Assembly: GCF_029813115.1 (NCBI RefSeq)
Contig: NZ_JAPZDS010000004.1
Location: 124,001 to 188,000, forward strand
Direction: 5' to 3'
Source of the DNA: Aureimonas sp. SK2
GTDB taxonomy: Bacteria; Pseudomonadota; Alphaproteobacteria; Rhizobiales; Rhizobiaceae
Length of the DNA stretch: 64,000 nucleotides
Made by a program: the position numbers and the translations under genes. Every line of letters begins with the position of its first letter. Position 1 is the stretch's first letter. Positions 33,522 through 43,585 of this stretch are shown here, in pieces. Below the pieces are notes generated by a model. That model saw only the letters and a program-made list of their open reading frames with translations. It was not told the DNA's origin and made no database searches.

Positions 33522-34383
33522 CAGCGCAGCTCCGCCACGGCACGGGGTCGACGTCGGTATATTTCCGGTTCTCGCCGGTCCTGCCCCGCCCGAAAGCGTA
33601 AGGACGGGTGCCCGGGCCCATGTGGATCGGCCGGGCAAGCGAGAGCCGCGCGCTGACGGGGATCAGGCGGTCGCCATGAGTATAGACGAACTCGATCGCG
33701 CCGGCCGAAACTCGCGTCTCGACCAAGGACTCGGCGCGCAGGCTTCGGCTCGGCCACGAGCGCATCCTGTTCCTGACCCGGCCCGGCCGGCACACCATCG
33801 AGCGCTGGTTCGGGGTTGGCGCGACGCCACGAACGACTTCGGGTCGGACGGCACTTCGGACCTCGTCGCCGACAGCTTGTCCGGCGGGGCGTTGATCCAG
33901 CTCGCGCGTGACGCCATCGATGTGCCTGGTCAGGTTTCGGCGGTCGGAATGGACGACCCGCCCGGTGCGGTCTTCCACTCCCCCAATGACCAGCGTGCAT
34001 AGTCCCGAGCATACCCTCGGGGCGGTCGCGATCGACATTCTCTGCGAGGAGATGGGCAGTCCCGGGCGTCCCGCACGCCCGGTCGAACTGGCCCGCTCAC
34101 TTGTGGAGCGCGCTTCGGGGACATCGCCCCGACGGGATGATCGTCGGCGCTAGGAGACGCCCGTTCTCAATGTCCACTGTCGCCTGGATGATGATCGAAG
34201 TGGCCCGACCGCTTCCTTCTCCGTCGCGCCAGTGGGCACCGGGGAAGCGGAGGTCAGAAGGCGGTCGGACGATGCGTCGATGACACGCGGAGGCGATCGA
34301 GCAGATCCAGCAAGTCCTCTCCCATAGGGTCGGACCCGGAACGGGATGGCGGCGGAAGGCGGCCAGTTCTGCGCCGCCCGATC
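33522..34383. other. Probably decayed, gene-free stretch
   Basis: In these 862 bases no complete gene is visible on either strand. Several protein-like fragments occur on the minus strand in changing frames (for example around 33540-33720), which suggests a broken gene. No insertion sequence ends or transposase fragments are seen. Confidence 0.45.
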
Positions 34384-35277
34384 TCAACCGGAAGGCCGTG
34401 CCGACCTTGCCGCCAAGAGGGCGCCGGTGAACCGTCGCACGATCGCTCCCTTCTGTGTGTCGGGCCGGAACAGGAGATGGCTTCGGAAGGTGATGTCCGG
34501 CTTGAACGGGCGGAACACCACGCCGCGCTCGGCAAATCCCTCGGCCGAAAGCGGATTGACGAGACCGACGCCCACACCTTCCAGCGCCAGCGCGCATATG
34601 GTCGACGAGTAGATCGTCTCGACGACGAGCCGCGGCTTCGAGCCGACGGCCTCAAGCTCGACATCGAGACGACGGCGGGCGCGATCTTCCGGTGAAAGCG
34701 CGACATAGTCCACGCCGTCGAGATCCGCGGGCGTGACGACCTCCAGTCGGCTCAGGGGGTGGCCACCGGGAATGGCGCAGACACCCGGAAAGCTGCCGAA
34801 CGCTTGGTGATCGACCCCCGACAGGTCCACCTCGTCGGCGGCAAGGCCGATGTCGTACTGGCCGCCGGCCACATGGTCGCGCACTGTCGACGAGGAAGCG
34901 ACGGTCAGGCTGATTGTGACGTGCGGGTGCTGCTCGCGGAACATGCGGATCGCCCGCGGCACCAAGGTGGAACCGAGCGCGGCGAGGCTCGCGATCCGGA
35001 TACTGCCCGTTCCGAAGTCACGGATGCGGGCGGCGGAGGCCCGAAGACGGTCGAGCCCGACAAAGCTCGCGTCGACCTCTCGGAAGAAGAGCTGGCCCTC
35101 CGGCGTCGGCACCAGCCGCCCCTTCACGCGATCGAACAAGAAGAACCCGACGCGCGCCTCGAGCTCGGACACGCAGCGACTGACGGCAGGCTGCGTCACG
35201 CCGAGGAGTTCAGCGGCACGCGAGACGGTGCCGCTCAACATGACCGCGCGGAAGGCCTCGATCTGCCGCAAGTTCAT
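34384..35277 (-). CDS. LysR-family transcriptional regulator
   Basis: This 297-residue regulator starts MNLRQIEAFRAVMLSGTVSRA with the helix-turn-helix LLGVTQPAVSRCVSELEARVG, and the effector-binding domain follows from about residue 90. The N-terminus and overall pattern resemble the opine-catabolism regulators OccR/NocR. The ATG at 35277 gives the canonical start; an open frame continues 117 bases upstream without family similarity. It is divergent from the C-S lyase gene and probably controls that lyase, the amino-acid transporter and the ammonia-lyase operon (inference). Confidence 0.92.
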   Translation of the reverse strand: MNLRQIEAFRAVMLSGTVSRAAELLGVTQPAVSRCVSELEARVGFFLFDRVKGRLVPTPEGQLFFREVDASFVGLDRLRASAARIRDFGTGSIRIASLAALGSTLVPRAIRMFREQHPHVTISLTVASSSTVRDHVAGGQYDIGLAADEVDLSGVDHQAFGSFPGVCAIPGGHPLSRLEVVTPADLDGVDYVALSPEDRARRRLDVELEAVGSKPRLVVETIYSSTICALALEGVGVGLVNPLSAEGFAERGVVFRPFKPDITFRSHLLFRPDTQKGAIVRRFTGALLAARSARPSG

Positions 35278-35301
35278 GCAGCCTCCCATCCCATAAGATT
35301 T

Positions 35302-35325
35302 ACGCATGGAGTCAGGCCGATGCGT
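35302..35325. promoter_or_regulatory. Perfect inverted repeat, candidate LysR operator
   Basis: ACGCAT and ATGCGT are separated by 12 bases within the 115-base gap between the divergent LysR and C-S lyase genes. Size, spacing and position fit a LysR activator site. Confidence 0.45.
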
Positions 35326-35392
35326 CAATTGTTCTTCTAGGTCGTCTGGGTTTGGATGGCCAGGCAATTCCAGCCTGTTCCGGGAGACCGCC

Positions 35393-36583
35393 ATGCGCGA
35401 CCAGACGCTCTGTGTCCTGCGCCAACCCGTTCCACACGATGGCTATGCCAGCCTTGCCGTTCCCACCCACCGCGCCTCGACGATCGTCTTCGCCGACGCC
35501 CAGTCCTATGCCGAGCGCGGCAAGCGCGGGCCGGACGGCTATACCTACGGCCTGCACGGCACGCCGACGACCCGCGCGCTCGAAGCCGCGCTGACGGGGC
35601 TGCACCGGGGCGTCCGCACCGCTCTCGTTCCCTCGGGCCAGGCTGCCACAGCCGTCGTGTTCCAGACGGTGCTGATGCCCGGCGACACGGTGCTGGTTCC
35701 CGACACCGCCTATCCGCCGACCAAGGGCCTGTGCGCCAACTTTCTGGAGCCCCGCGGCATCCGGTACCGGATCTACGACCCGCTCGCAGGGGCCGGCATC
35801 GCCGAGCAGATGGATCCGAGCGTCAAGCTGGTATGGACGGAGTCGCCCGGCTCCACGACGATGGACATCCAGGACATCCCCGCCATCGTGCGCGTCGCTC
35901 ATGAGCATGGCGCCCTGGTCGGCTGCGACAACACCTGGGCGACGCCCCTCCACTTCAAGCCGCTCGACCATGGCGTCGACTTCGCGATGGAAGCGCTCAC
36001 CAAGTATGTCGGCGGGCATTCCGATCTCCTGATGGGATCCATCACCGTTCGTGACCTGCCCCTTCACCGCCGGCTGAAGGACACGATGCGGATGCTGGGC
36101 TACGGCGTGTCGCCCGACGAGGTGGCGCTGGCGCTCCGTGGTCTGGAGACGATGGGTGTCCGTCTTGCCCACGCGTCGCGCGTCGCCCTCGACCTCGCCG
36201 AGCGGATCGCGGACCACGTACCGCCGGAACTCGTACTGCATCCCGCCCTGCCCTCCTTCCCCGGGCACGACCTCTGGAAGCGCGACTTCGCGGGCTCGAG
36301 CGGCGTCTTCAGCCTCGTCATCCCGCAGGCGGCGGAGGCCACCTTGCCGGACCTCCTGACCGCAACAAAAGCCTTCTCGATCGGCGCCTCCTGGGGCGGC
36401 ACGCACAGCCTCCTCGCGCCGATGAACGTCGCCAAGGACCGGCATCTCGGGCCGGCGCCCCACGGCGGCACGATCCTGCGCATCTCGATCGGCGTCGAGG
36501 ACCCGGCCGACCTGTGGGCCGATCTCGAGCCCATTGTCGAGGCCGTGGCAGCCGCCGCCGTCCGCCGATCCGACGCCGCCTGA
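35393..36583 (+). CDS. PLP-dependent C-S lyase (cystathionine beta-lyase family)
   Basis: This 396-residue enzyme is of the Cys/Met metabolism PLP family. The lysine forming the internal aldimine is in EALTKYVGGHSDLLMG, preceded by VGCDNTWATP (Asp contacting the pyridine N) and ALVPSGQAATAVVF (phosphate site). The IGASWGGTHSLL block resembles cystathionine beta-lyase MetC more than gamma-synthase. Its place upstream of an amino-acid importer and an ammonia-lyase suggests a catabolic role on an imported cysteine conjugate (cystathionine, lanthionine, S-alkyl-cysteine) rather than methionine synthesis. Start ATG at 35393 follows GGGAGA by seven bases. Confidence 0.88.
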   Translation: MRDQTLCVLRQPVPHDGYASLAVPTHRASTIVFADAQSYAERGKRGPDGYTYGLHGTPTTRALEAALTGLHRGVRTALVPSGQAATAVVFQTVLMPGDTVLVPDTAYPPTKGLCANFLEPRGIRYRIYDPLAGAGIAEQMDPSVKLVWTESPGSTTMDIQDIPAIVRVAHEHGALVGCDNTWATPLHFKPLDHGVDFAMEALTKYVGGHSDLLMGSITVRDLPLHRRLKDTMRMLGYGVSPDEVALALRGLETMGVRLAHASRVALDLAERIADHVPPELVLHPALPSFPGHDLWKRDFAGSSGVFSLVIPQAAEATLPDLLTATKAFSIGASWGGTHSLLAPMNVAKDRHLGPAPHGGTILRISIGVEDPADLWADLEPIVEAVAAAAVRRSDAA

Positions 36584-36620
36584 CCGCATCCCCAACCCAA
36601 CGCCTCTCGGAGACCGAACG

Positions 36621-37652
36621 ATGACCCGCGCAACGCGAACGATCGCATGCCTCGCCGCCTCCGCCGTCCTCGGCATCCTGCCCGCGCTTCCCGCGAGCGC
36701 GGCGACGACCCTCGAGACCGTCAGGCAACGCGGTCACGTCGTCTGCGGAGCGAGCCAGGGCACGGTCGGGTTCGGCGCGCCCGACGCGAACGGGGAATGG
36801 AAGGGGCTCGACGTCGACACCTGCCGTGCCGTCGCGGCCGCCGTCTTCGGTGATGCGACGAAGGTCGAATTCGTGCCCCTCAGCGGCCAGCAGCGCATTC
36901 CCGCGCTCCAGACCGGCGAGATCGACGTCCTGCCGCGCACGCTCACCTGGACGCTCCGTCGCGACGGCAACGGCATCAACCCGACCTTTCCGAACTACTA
37001 CGAGTTCACGGGCTTCATGGTGTTGAAGGATCTCGGGGTGACCAAGGTCGAGGACATGACGGGTGCTTCGGTCTGCGTCCAGACCGGCTCCACCACCGAG
37101 GTCGTCGTCAACGATGTTTCCAACAAGCTGAACCTCCAGCTCAATCCCGTGGTGTTCGACAACGTCGCGGCCACGAGGCAGGCCTTCTTTTCCGGCCGCT
37201 GCGACGCCCTGATCACCGACGCGGCGGCGCTTGCCTCCGTGCGCGCCTCGCAGACCACCAATCCCGACGACTTCGTCATCTTCCCGGCAACCGAGTACAT
37301 GGATGCGCTGACGCCGGCGGTCCGGCACGGCGACGACCAGTGGTTCGACATCGTCAAATGGTCGATCCAGGCCCCGATCGCCGCCGAGATGTTCGGGATC
37401 ACGAGCGCCAATGTCGACGAGATGAAGGGCTCGGACGACCCTTACGTGAAGCGCTTCCTCGGGGTCGAGCCGGGCAATGGCGCGGCGCTCGGCCTGGACG
37501 AGGCGTTCGCCTACACGATCGTCAAGCAGCTCGGGAACTACGCCGAGATGTTCGACCGCAGCCTCGGCAAGGACAGCCCGCTCAAGATCGAGCGTGGCTA
37601 CAACCGGCTCTACCGCGACGGCGGGCTGATGTTCCCGATGGCTTTCCAATGA
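36621..37652 (+). CDS. Aap-type amino-acid ABC transporter substrate-binding protein
   Basis: This 343-residue periplasmic protein has a signal peptide (IACLAASAVLGILPALPASA) and AapJ-like features: TLETVRQRGHVVCGASQGTVGF, ANGEWKGLDVDTCRAVAAAVFGD, VLPRTLTWTLRRD and CVQTGSTTE. AapJ of Rhizobium is the binding protein of the general L-amino acid permease. It is placed 37 bases after the C-S lyase and precedes two permeases and an ATPase in the canonical J-Q-M-P order. The ligand may be narrower than in the housekeeping Aap system, given the flanking catabolic enzymes. Confidence 0.92.
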   Translation: MTRATRTIACLAASAVLGILPALPASAATTLETVRQRGHVVCGASQGTVGFGAPDANGEWKGLDVDTCRAVAAAVFGDATKVEFVPLSGQQRIPALQTGEIDVLPRTLTWTLRRDGNGINPTFPNYYEFTGFMVLKDLGVTKVEDMTGASVCVQTGSTTEVVVNDVSNKLNLQLNPVVFDNVAATRQAFFSGRCDALITDAAALASVRASQTTNPDDFVIFPATEYMDALTPAVRHGDDQWFDIVKWSIQAPIAAEMFGITSANVDEMKGSDDPYVKRFLGVEPGNGAALGLDEAFAYTIVKQLGNYAEMFDRSLGKDSPLKIERGYNRLYRDGGLMFPMAFQ

Positions 37653-37680
37653 GGGCGCGGCGGGACGGGAGGGTCGCACG

Positions 37681-38826
37681 ATGATCGGCTCGCTCCTTCA
37701 CAACGAGAAGGTTCGGAACGTCGCGGCGCAGGCCATTCTTCTCGCCGCCTTCGCAGCCTCGCTCCTCTGGCTCGTCGCCAACACGGCCGAGAACCTGTCG
37801 GCCCGCGGTATCCGGGTCGGCTGGGACTTCCTCTGGCGCTCGGCCAACTTCCCGATCTCCGAGAGCGTCCTGCCCTACAGCCCGAGCGACACATTCCTCT
37901 GGGCGATCATGGTCGGCATCGGCAACACCCTGTTCCTGTCGGTCGTGGTGGTGGTGCTGGCGACGCTTCTCGGAACCGTCGTGGGCCTCGCACGGCGCTC
38001 CGCCAACCCGCTCCTGTCGGCGGTCACGGGATGCTTCGTGACCACGGCGCGCAACACGCCGCTGATCGTCCAGCTTCTTTTCTGGTACGCCCTCCTGACG
38101 ACGGCGCTGCCGGCGCCCCGGCAGGCCCTCAACCCGTTTCCCGGCGTCTATCTGTCCCTGCGCGGCATTTACGTGCCGTCGCTCTCGGTCGATGGCAACG
38201 CCTCGGCGTTCTGGATCGGTGCTCTGGTCGCTGCGGCCGCCATCGTGTGGGTCGGCCTGCGGTTCGGCCGCGGCAGGCTGAGCGGGCGGTGGCTTTATCC
38301 CTCGCTTGCCCTTGGGAGCCTGATCACCGCCGTCATGGTCGCCGCGGCGGCGGGAGCGCAACTGTCTGCGACCAGCCCCGAGCTTCGCGGCCTGAACTTC
38401 ACGGGCGGAATGCGCCTGTCGTCCGAGTTCGCCGCCCTGATGATCGGCCTCGTCCTCTACACGTCGGCCTTCGTCGGCGAGATCGTGCGCGGCGGGATCG
38501 ATGCCGTCGCACGAGGTCAGTGGGAGGCGGGGCGCGCCCTCGGCCTGACCGAGGGGCAGATCCTGCGCAAGGTCGTGGCACCCCAGGCGCTGCGGGTCAT
38601 CATTCCCCCGATGACGAGCCAATACGTGTCGGCGGCCAAGAACACGACGCTGGCCCTGGCCGTCGGATATCCGGAACTCGGCCTCGTGATCGGCACCGTG
38701 ATCAACCAGACCGGACAGGCCATCGAGAGCCTCCTCGTGCTGCTCGGCGTCTTCCTCGCCATCAGCCTCTCGGTCTCCGGCGCCATGAACTGGCTCAACC
38801 GCAAAGTCGCGCTGGTGCAGAGATGA
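37681..38826 (+). CDS. AapQ-like amino-acid ABC permease
   Basis: This 381-residue permease of the polar amino-acid family is longer than the usual 220-250 residues because of the extra N-terminal helices and a central loop typical of AapQ. Conserved blocks are [31 protein letters not shown] and [27 protein letters not shown] (EAA loop). It overlaps the next permease by four bases. Confidence 0.92.
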   Translation: MIGSLLHNEKVRNVAAQAILLAAFAASLLWLVANTAENLSARGIRVGWDFLWRSANFPISESVLPYSPSDTFLWAIMVGIGNTLFLSVVVVVLATLLGTVVGLARRSANPLLSAVTGCFVTTARNTPLIVQLLFWYALLTTALPAPRQALNPFPGVYLSLRGIYVPSLSVDGNASAFWIGALVAAAAIVWVGLRFGRGRLSGRWLYPSLALGSLITAVMVAAAAGAQLSATSPELRGLNFTGGMRLSSEFAALMIGLVLYTSAFVGEIVRGGIDAVARGQWEAGRALGLTEGQILRKVVAPQALRVIIPPMTSQYVSAAKNTTLALAVGYPELGLVIGTVINQTGQAIESLLVLLGVFLAISLSVSGAMNWLNRKVALVQR

Positions 38827-39911
38827 CGGACGCAGCCCTTTCCATGCAGACCAGTGCGCGGACCGCACCGCCCAAGCCGCGCAGGAGCGTCCACCGGGTC
38901 CTCTTCGCCGATATGGCGAGCGCGGCGCTGACGGTCGCGACCGGCGGTCTTCTGCTTCTTGCGCTCCCCTCGATCCTGCGCTGGGGTGTCTTCGATGCCG
39001 TCTGGGTCGCCGGGCCCGACGCCTGCCGCGATGGCGGCGCCTGCTGGGCCTACCTCGCCGACAAGCTGCGGCTGATCCTGTTCGGCACCTACCCGCCCGC
39101 CGAGCAGTGGCGCCCGCTCGCGGTGATCGCGTTGATCCTCGCAGGCCTTCTGGCCACCCTGTCGCCGCGGATGTGGGGCGGCCGGCTCATCGCCGCCTGG
39201 GGCCTGCTTCTCGGCGCGATGCTGGGGCTGATGTGGGGCGGCTTCCTCGGTATGGAGTTCGTGCCCACGAGCCGCTGGGGCGGCCTGCCGGTCACGCTGC
39301 TCCTCGCGGTCCTGTCGCTCGGCCTCGGCTTTCCCTTCTCGGTCGTCCTCGCCCTCGGGCGGCGTTCGAAACTTCCGGTATTCCGATGGCTCTCCGTCCT
39401 GACGATCGAACTCGTGCGCGGCCTGCCGCTGGTCGGGCTCCTGTTCGTCGCATCGATCCTGCTGCCGCTGCTGCTTCCCGTCGGCCTGTCGATCGACAAG
39501 CTGGGGCGCACGCTCGCCGCCCTCACGGTCTTTTCGGCGGCCTACCTCGCCGAGGTGGTGCGCGGAGGATTGCAGGGCGTGCCCGGGGGCCAGGCGGAGG
39601 CCGCCAAGGCTCTGGGCATTCCCGGCTGGAAGGTCGTGTGGCACGTGGTCCTGCCGCAGGCGATCCAGAAGGTCGTGCCGCCCCTGACCAACACCGCGAT
39701 CGTCATGGTCAAGAACACCAGCCTCGTCATGATCGTGGGAGTCTTCGACATGCTGAGCGCCGGACGGGCCGCAGCCACCGATCCGCTGTGGCCCGCCCCC
39801 TACACGGAGACCTACCTCTTCGTCGCCGCCGTCTACTTCGCAATCTGCTACGGGATCTCGCGCTACTCGCTGTGGCTGGAGACCCGACTTGCCGAAAGGG
39901 AGCGCCGATGA
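38823..39911 (+). CDS. AapM-like amino-acid ABC permease
   Basis: This 362-residue second permease is AapM-like, with a long N-terminal membrane region and the core segment [18 protein letters not shown]. The EAA loop reads [24 protein letters not shown]. The conserved [17 protein letters not shown] segment precedes the last helix. The start overlaps the first permease and the end overlaps the ATPase gene by four bases, so translation is coupled. Confidence 0.92.
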   Translation: MTDAALSMQTSARTAPPKPRRSVHRVLFADMASAALTVATGGLLLLALPSILRWGVFDAVWVAGPDACRDGGACWAYLADKLRLILFGTYPPAEQWRPLAVIALILAGLLATLSPRMWGGRLIAAWGLLLGAMLGLMWGGFLGMEFVPTSRWGGLPVTLLLAVLSLGLGFPFSVVLALGRRSKLPVFRWLSVLTIELVRGLPLVGLLFVASILLPLLLPVGLSIDKLGRTLAALTVFSAAYLAEVVRGGLQGVPGGQAEAAKALGIPGWKVVWHVVLPQAIQKVVPPLTNTAIVMVKNTSLVMIVGVFDMLSAGRAAATDPLWPAPYTETYLFVAAVYFAICYGISRYSLWLETRLAERERR

Positions 39912-40672
39912 GCGCCGTCGCCTTGGCCGTCCAACCGTCGCCGGAACCGTTCATCCGGGTCCGCGCCCTCCAGAAATGGTACGGCAACTACCATGCCCTT
40001 CGCGACATCGATCTCGACGTACGCCAAGGCGAGCGCATCGTCCTGTGCGGTCCTTCCGGGTCGGGCAAGTCGACCCTTATCCGCTGCGTGAACCGTCTCG
40101 AGGAGTTCCAGGAGGGCGAGGTCACCGTGAACGGCGTCCACCTCGACGCCAACCTCAAGAACGTCGACGCCATCAGGCGCGAGGTCGGCATGGTGTTCCA
40201 GCACTTCAACCTGTTCCCGCACATGACCGTCCTCGACAACTGCCTGATGCCGCAGGTGCTGGCGCGCGGCACGCCGCGAGCGGAGGCGCGCGAGGTAGCC
40301 ATGCGCTTCCTCGAGCGCGTCCGCATCCCGGAACAGGCCGACAAATATCCCGGCCAGCTCTCGGGCGGCCAGCAACAGCGCGTCGCCATCGCCCGGGCCT
40401 TGTGCATGCGGCCCCGCGCGATGCTCTTCGACGAGCCGACCTCGGCCCTCGATCCCGAGATGGTCAAGGAGGTCCTCGACACGATGGTGACGCTCGCCGA
40501 GGACGGCATGACCATGGTGGTGGTCACCCACGAGATGGGGTTCGCCCGGCAGGTCGCGGACCGCGTCGTCTTCATGGAGGAGGGTCGGATCGTCGAGACG
40601 GCCACGCCCGCCGAGTTCTTCGACAACCCGCGGCAGGAGCGCACGCGCCGCTTCCTCGATATGGTCATCTGA
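39908..40672 (+). CDS. AapP-like amino-acid ABC transporter ATP-binding protein
   Basis: This 254-residue ATPase has Walker [11 protein letters not shown]-loop [10 protein letters not shown], signature [15 protein letters not shown], Walker [15 protein letters not shown] and switch His in THEMGFA. Sequence is typical of the AapP/GlnQ group. It completes the importer encoded from 36621. The next gene starts 41 bases downstream. Confidence 0.94.
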   Translation: MSAVALAVQPSPEPFIRVRALQKWYGNYHALRDIDLDVRQGERIVLCGPSGSGKSTLIRCVNRLEEFQEGEVTVNGVHLDANLKNVDAIRREVGMVFQHFNLFPHMTVLDNCLMPQVLARGTPRAEAREVAMRFLERVRIPEQADKYPGQLSGGQQQRVAIARALCMRPRAMLFDEPTSALDPEMVKEVLDTMVTLAEDGMTMVVVTHEMGFARQVADRVVFMEEGRIVETATPAEFFDNPRQERTRRFLDMVI

Positions 40673-40713
40673 GCGACAGGGATGCCGTGGCGCAACGGCA
40701 CGGGAGATCGGTC

Positions 40714-41916
40714 ATGCTCGTGTTGAACACGCTGCCGGAACGCGGCCGGCCGCTGGATGCAATCGACGCTTCGATGCTTGGCCCCTCGGGCGCCGATGCC
40801 GCCCGGCGTTGGATCGAAACGCAGGCTGAACGCCCGGAAACACCGCTCTACGAACTCGGCGCCTTGGCGGCCGAACTCGGGGTCACACGTCTCTACGTGA
40901 AGGACGAGGGCCGGCGTCTCGGGCTCGGCTCCTTCAAGGCTCTCGGCGGCGCCTATGCTGTGGCGTGCCTCGTCCTCGAGGAAGCGTCGCGTCGCCTCGG
41001 CCGGACGCTCTGCTTCACCGAGCTCGCAAGCCCGGCGGTGACGACGGTCGCCTCGTCGATGACAGTCGCCTGTGCCACGGACGGCAATCATGGCCGTTCG
41101 GTCGCGCAAGGGGCGAGCCGGGTGGGAGCGAAGGCGGCCATCTTCGTGCATTCGGGCGTGAGCGACGAGCGGGTCGCCGCCATCGCCCGGTTCGGTGCCG
41201 GGATCATCCGTGTCGAGGGCAACTACGACGACTCGGTCGCCCGCGCCGCCGAGATCGCCGAAGAGCGCGGCTGGATCGTCGTCTCCGACACGTCGTGGCC
41301 GGGCTACGAACGGATCCCGTCTCTCGTCATGCAGGGCTACACACTCATGGTTCGCGAGGCCCTCGGCCGCCTTCCCGAACCGCCGACACATGTCTTCCTT
41401 CAGTCGGGGGTGGGCGGCTTCGCAGCTGCGGTCGCGGGCCATATGGCACTCATGCTCGGCGACCGGTGCCCGACGATCGTGGTTGTCGATCCCGCACGAG
41501 CCGCCTGTCTCGTCGAAAGCGCGAAGGCCGGGCGTCCGGTGAAGTTGGACCAGGGCGAGCCGACCGTGATGGCCATGCTGGAATGCTATGAGCCCTCGCT
41601 CGTCGCCTGGCGCATCCTGTCGCGCGTCGCGGACGCCTTCATAGCCGTTGATGAAATCGACGCGCTCGACGCCATGAACCGCTTGGCCCGCCCAGCGGGG
41701 GACGATCCCGCGATCGTCTCCGGCGAAAGCGGCGGTGCCGGACTTGCCGGCCTCGTCGTGGCTATGCGGAGCGTCGATATGCGTCGGCATCTTGCGCTGG
41801 GTGCCGGCTCGCGGGTCCTCGTGATCAACACGGAGGGCGCGACGGACCCGGCCCTTTATCGAACGCTTGTGGGCCTGGATCCGGACGACGTGCGATCTGC
41901 CGGTTCAGCTGGATAG
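40714..41916 (+). CDS. dpaL: Diaminopropionate ammonia-lyase
   Basis: This 400-residue fold-type II PLP enzyme has the PLP lysine in LGLGSFKALGGAYA, the TDGNHGRSVAQGA asparagine loop, VQGYTLMV-like (here MQGYTLMVREAL) and FLQSGVGGFAAAVAGH. These features match diaminopropionate ammonia-lyase, which converts 2,3-diaminopropionate to pyruvate and two ammonia. Length matches the family (about 400). Following the Aap-like importer, it suggests uptake and use of diaminopropionate or a related plant non-protein amino acid such as the Lathyrus toxin ODAP after deacylation (inference). Confidence 0.9.
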   Translation: MLVLNTLPERGRPLDAIDASMLGPSGADAARRWIETQAERPETPLYELGALAAELGVTRLYVKDEGRRLGLGSFKALGGAYAVACLVLEEASRRLGRTLCFTELASPAVTTVASSMTVACATDGNHGRSVAQGASRVGAKAAIFVHSGVSDERVAAIARFGAGIIRVEGNYDDSVARAAEIAEERGWIVVSDTSWPGYERIPSLVMQGYTLMVREALGRLPEPPTHVFLQSGVGGFAAAVAGHMALMLGDRCPTIVVVDPARAACLVESAKAGRPVKLDQGEPTVMAMLECYEPSLVAWRILSRVADAFIAVDEIDALDAMNRLARPAGDDPAIVSGESGGAGLAGLVVAMRSVDMRRHLALGAGSRVLVINTEGATDPALYRTLVGLDPDDVRSAGSAG

Positions 41917-42481
41917 GTGGCATCGACCGCCGAGCCGAAACGCAATTCTCGTCCTCGACGGCGTGGACCAGTGCCCTGGCGATCGGTTTACGCGTGCGGT
42001 CGTAGCCCTTTCACGGATCCAAGCCGGATAGGCGCTTTATCCCCTCATCCGGCGAAAAGGCATTTGCTGCTTGAAGCTGCCCAGGCGCAAGCCGTTTGCC
42101 CCCTCTCGTTGCGCCGCCAGTCGACGACGATGCGCCCGCGCCGCTCTGCCTCCGACATGGTGACGCCGAAGTGGGATAAGCCGTCGGCGGCCCTTCTCCA
42201 GCCACCGCTTGAACCGAGCCCGCCCGCAGGGGATTCGCGGATCGTTCTCAAACAGAATCAATCGCCCCCCCCGCATTCCCGATCGACATCCATGCTCGGT
42301 CGGAGGAGGCACAGTTTCGCGCCCGATGGGTATTCGCATCGAAATTTTCTCACAAGTCCGTGATAGCCCCAGCATCACCGGATATTAGGAAGAGGCGAAA
42401 AGTCCGAGTTTTCCGAAAATACAGGCGACGGATTCGTCTTTCCTCAAGGAGACACTCAATCGTCAGCTTCCTTCATCAGGA

Positions 42482-42511
42482 TTGACAGGCTTGGTCGACC
42501 GCCCGGATAGT
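42482..42511 (+). promoter_or_regulatory. Sigma-70-like promoter for the tctCBA operon
   Basis: TTGACA at 42482-42487 and GATAGT at 42506-42511 are separated by 18 bases, about 80 bases before the tctC ATG. The -35 box is a perfect match; the -10 matches four of six positions. Confidence 0.4.
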
Positions 42512-42556
42512 TCGATCCATGGCCATCGCGGGAGGAATGCGGTGTCCGAAGAAGAC

Positions 42557-42572
42557 GACTTCTATCGAAGTC
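42557..42572 (+). promoter_or_regulatory. Short inverted repeat in the tctC leader
   Basis: GACTTC and GAAGTC with a TATC spacer lie just upstream of the GGGAGGA ribosome-binding site of tctC. It could be an operator or a leader hairpin. Confidence 0.3.
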
Positions 42573-42591
42573 TGTGCTCCCGGGAGGAACC

Positions 42592-43575
42592 ATGAAACGC
42601 ATCCTGGCCCTGAGGCTCGCTGCTGCGGCCGTGTTCGCCGCCGCATTCGCCGCACCGGCCGTCGCCCAGTCGTCGTTCCCCGAACGGCCCATCCAAATGA
42701 TCGTGCCGTGGGGCGCCGGTGGCGGCACGGATGCGGTCGGGCGCATCCTCGCGGCCGTCCTACAGGAGGATCTCGGCCAGCCGATCAACGTCGTGAACCG
42801 CACCGGCGGCTCGGGCGTCGTCGGCCACAGCGCCATCGCGACGGCTCCGGCCGACGGCTACACGATCGGCATCATGACGATCGAGATCGGCATGATGCAC
42901 TGGCAGGGGCTGACGGACCTCACCCACGAGCAGTTCGACATCCTGGGCATCGTCAACGCCGACCCCGGCGGCATCATGGTATCGGCCGATTCCGAGCACA
43001 AGACGATCGAAAGTCTCCTCGAGGCGATCCGCACGAACCCCAAGGGCACGTTTACCGGCTCCGGCACCGGCCAGGGCGGCATCTGGCATCTCGGTCTGGC
43101 CGGCTGGCTTCTGTCGGAAGAGCTCGACCCCGGTCAGGTGACCTGGGTGCCGAGCCAAGGCGCGGCCGCCGGCATCACCGACATGGTGGCGGGCGGCGTG
43201 GACCTCGTGCCGACCTCGCTCGCCGAAGGACGGTCGATGATCGACGCCGGGCGGGTGCTGCCGCTGGCCACCATGTCCGCCGAGCGCCAGCCGCTCTTCC
43301 CGAACGTGCCGACGCTCGCCGAATCCACCGGGTCGGACTGGACGCTCTCGGTCTGGCGCGCCGTCGCCGCGCCCAAGGGCCTGCCGGAGGACGTCAAGGC
43401 GCGCCTCTCGGAAGCCCTGGAGAAGGCCTACAACTCCGAGACCTACGGCAACTTCATGCGCGAACGCGGCTTCGGCATGCGCTGGGCCGGCCCGCAGGAG
43501 GCGACCGAACTCGTGGCCGCCGACGACGCGAGCCTCGGCGAGGTCATGAAGCGCGCGGGCCTCGCCGCGCAGTAG
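42592..43575 (+). CDS. tctC: TctC/Bug-family periplasmic binding protein
   Basis: This 327-residue binding protein of the tripartite tricarboxylate transporter (TTT) family has a signal peptide (RILALRLAAAAVFAAAFAAPAVA) and the Bug-family blocks FPERPIQMIVPWGAGGGTDAVGR, VVNRTGGSGVVG and ATAPADGYT. The ATG at 42592 is five bases after GGGAGGA. TTT systems bind citrate, tartrate, other carboxylates or aromatic acids; the ligand is unknown. It is followed by a strong hairpin and then the two membrane subunits. Confidence 0.93.
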   Translation: MKRILALRLAAAAVFAAAFAAPAVAQSSFPERPIQMIVPWGAGGGTDAVGRILAAVLQEDLGQPINVVNRTGGSGVVGHSAIATAPADGYTIGIMTIEIGMMHWQGLTDLTHEQFDILGIVNADPGGIMVSADSEHKTIESLLEAIRTNPKGTFTGSGTGQGGIWHLGLAGWLLSEELDPGQVTWVPSQGAAAGITDMVAGGVDLVPTSLAEGRSMIDAGRVLPLATMSAERQPLFPNVPTLAESTGSDWTLSVWRAVAAPKGLPEDVKARLSEALEKAYNSETYGNFMRERGFGMRWAGPQEATELVAADDASLGEVMKRAGLAAQ

Positions 43576-43585
43576 CCGAAAGCCT

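Larger units (their letters stand above)
41917..42591. other. Intergenic region between dpaL and tctC
   Basis: These 675 bases hold no convincing gene. Open frames between 42037 and 42378 on the minus strand are Arg-rich and unrecognised. From about 42360 to 42440 base composition turns AT-richer. The last 110 bases hold a promoter-like pair and a short inverted repeat before tctC. Confidence 0.5.
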
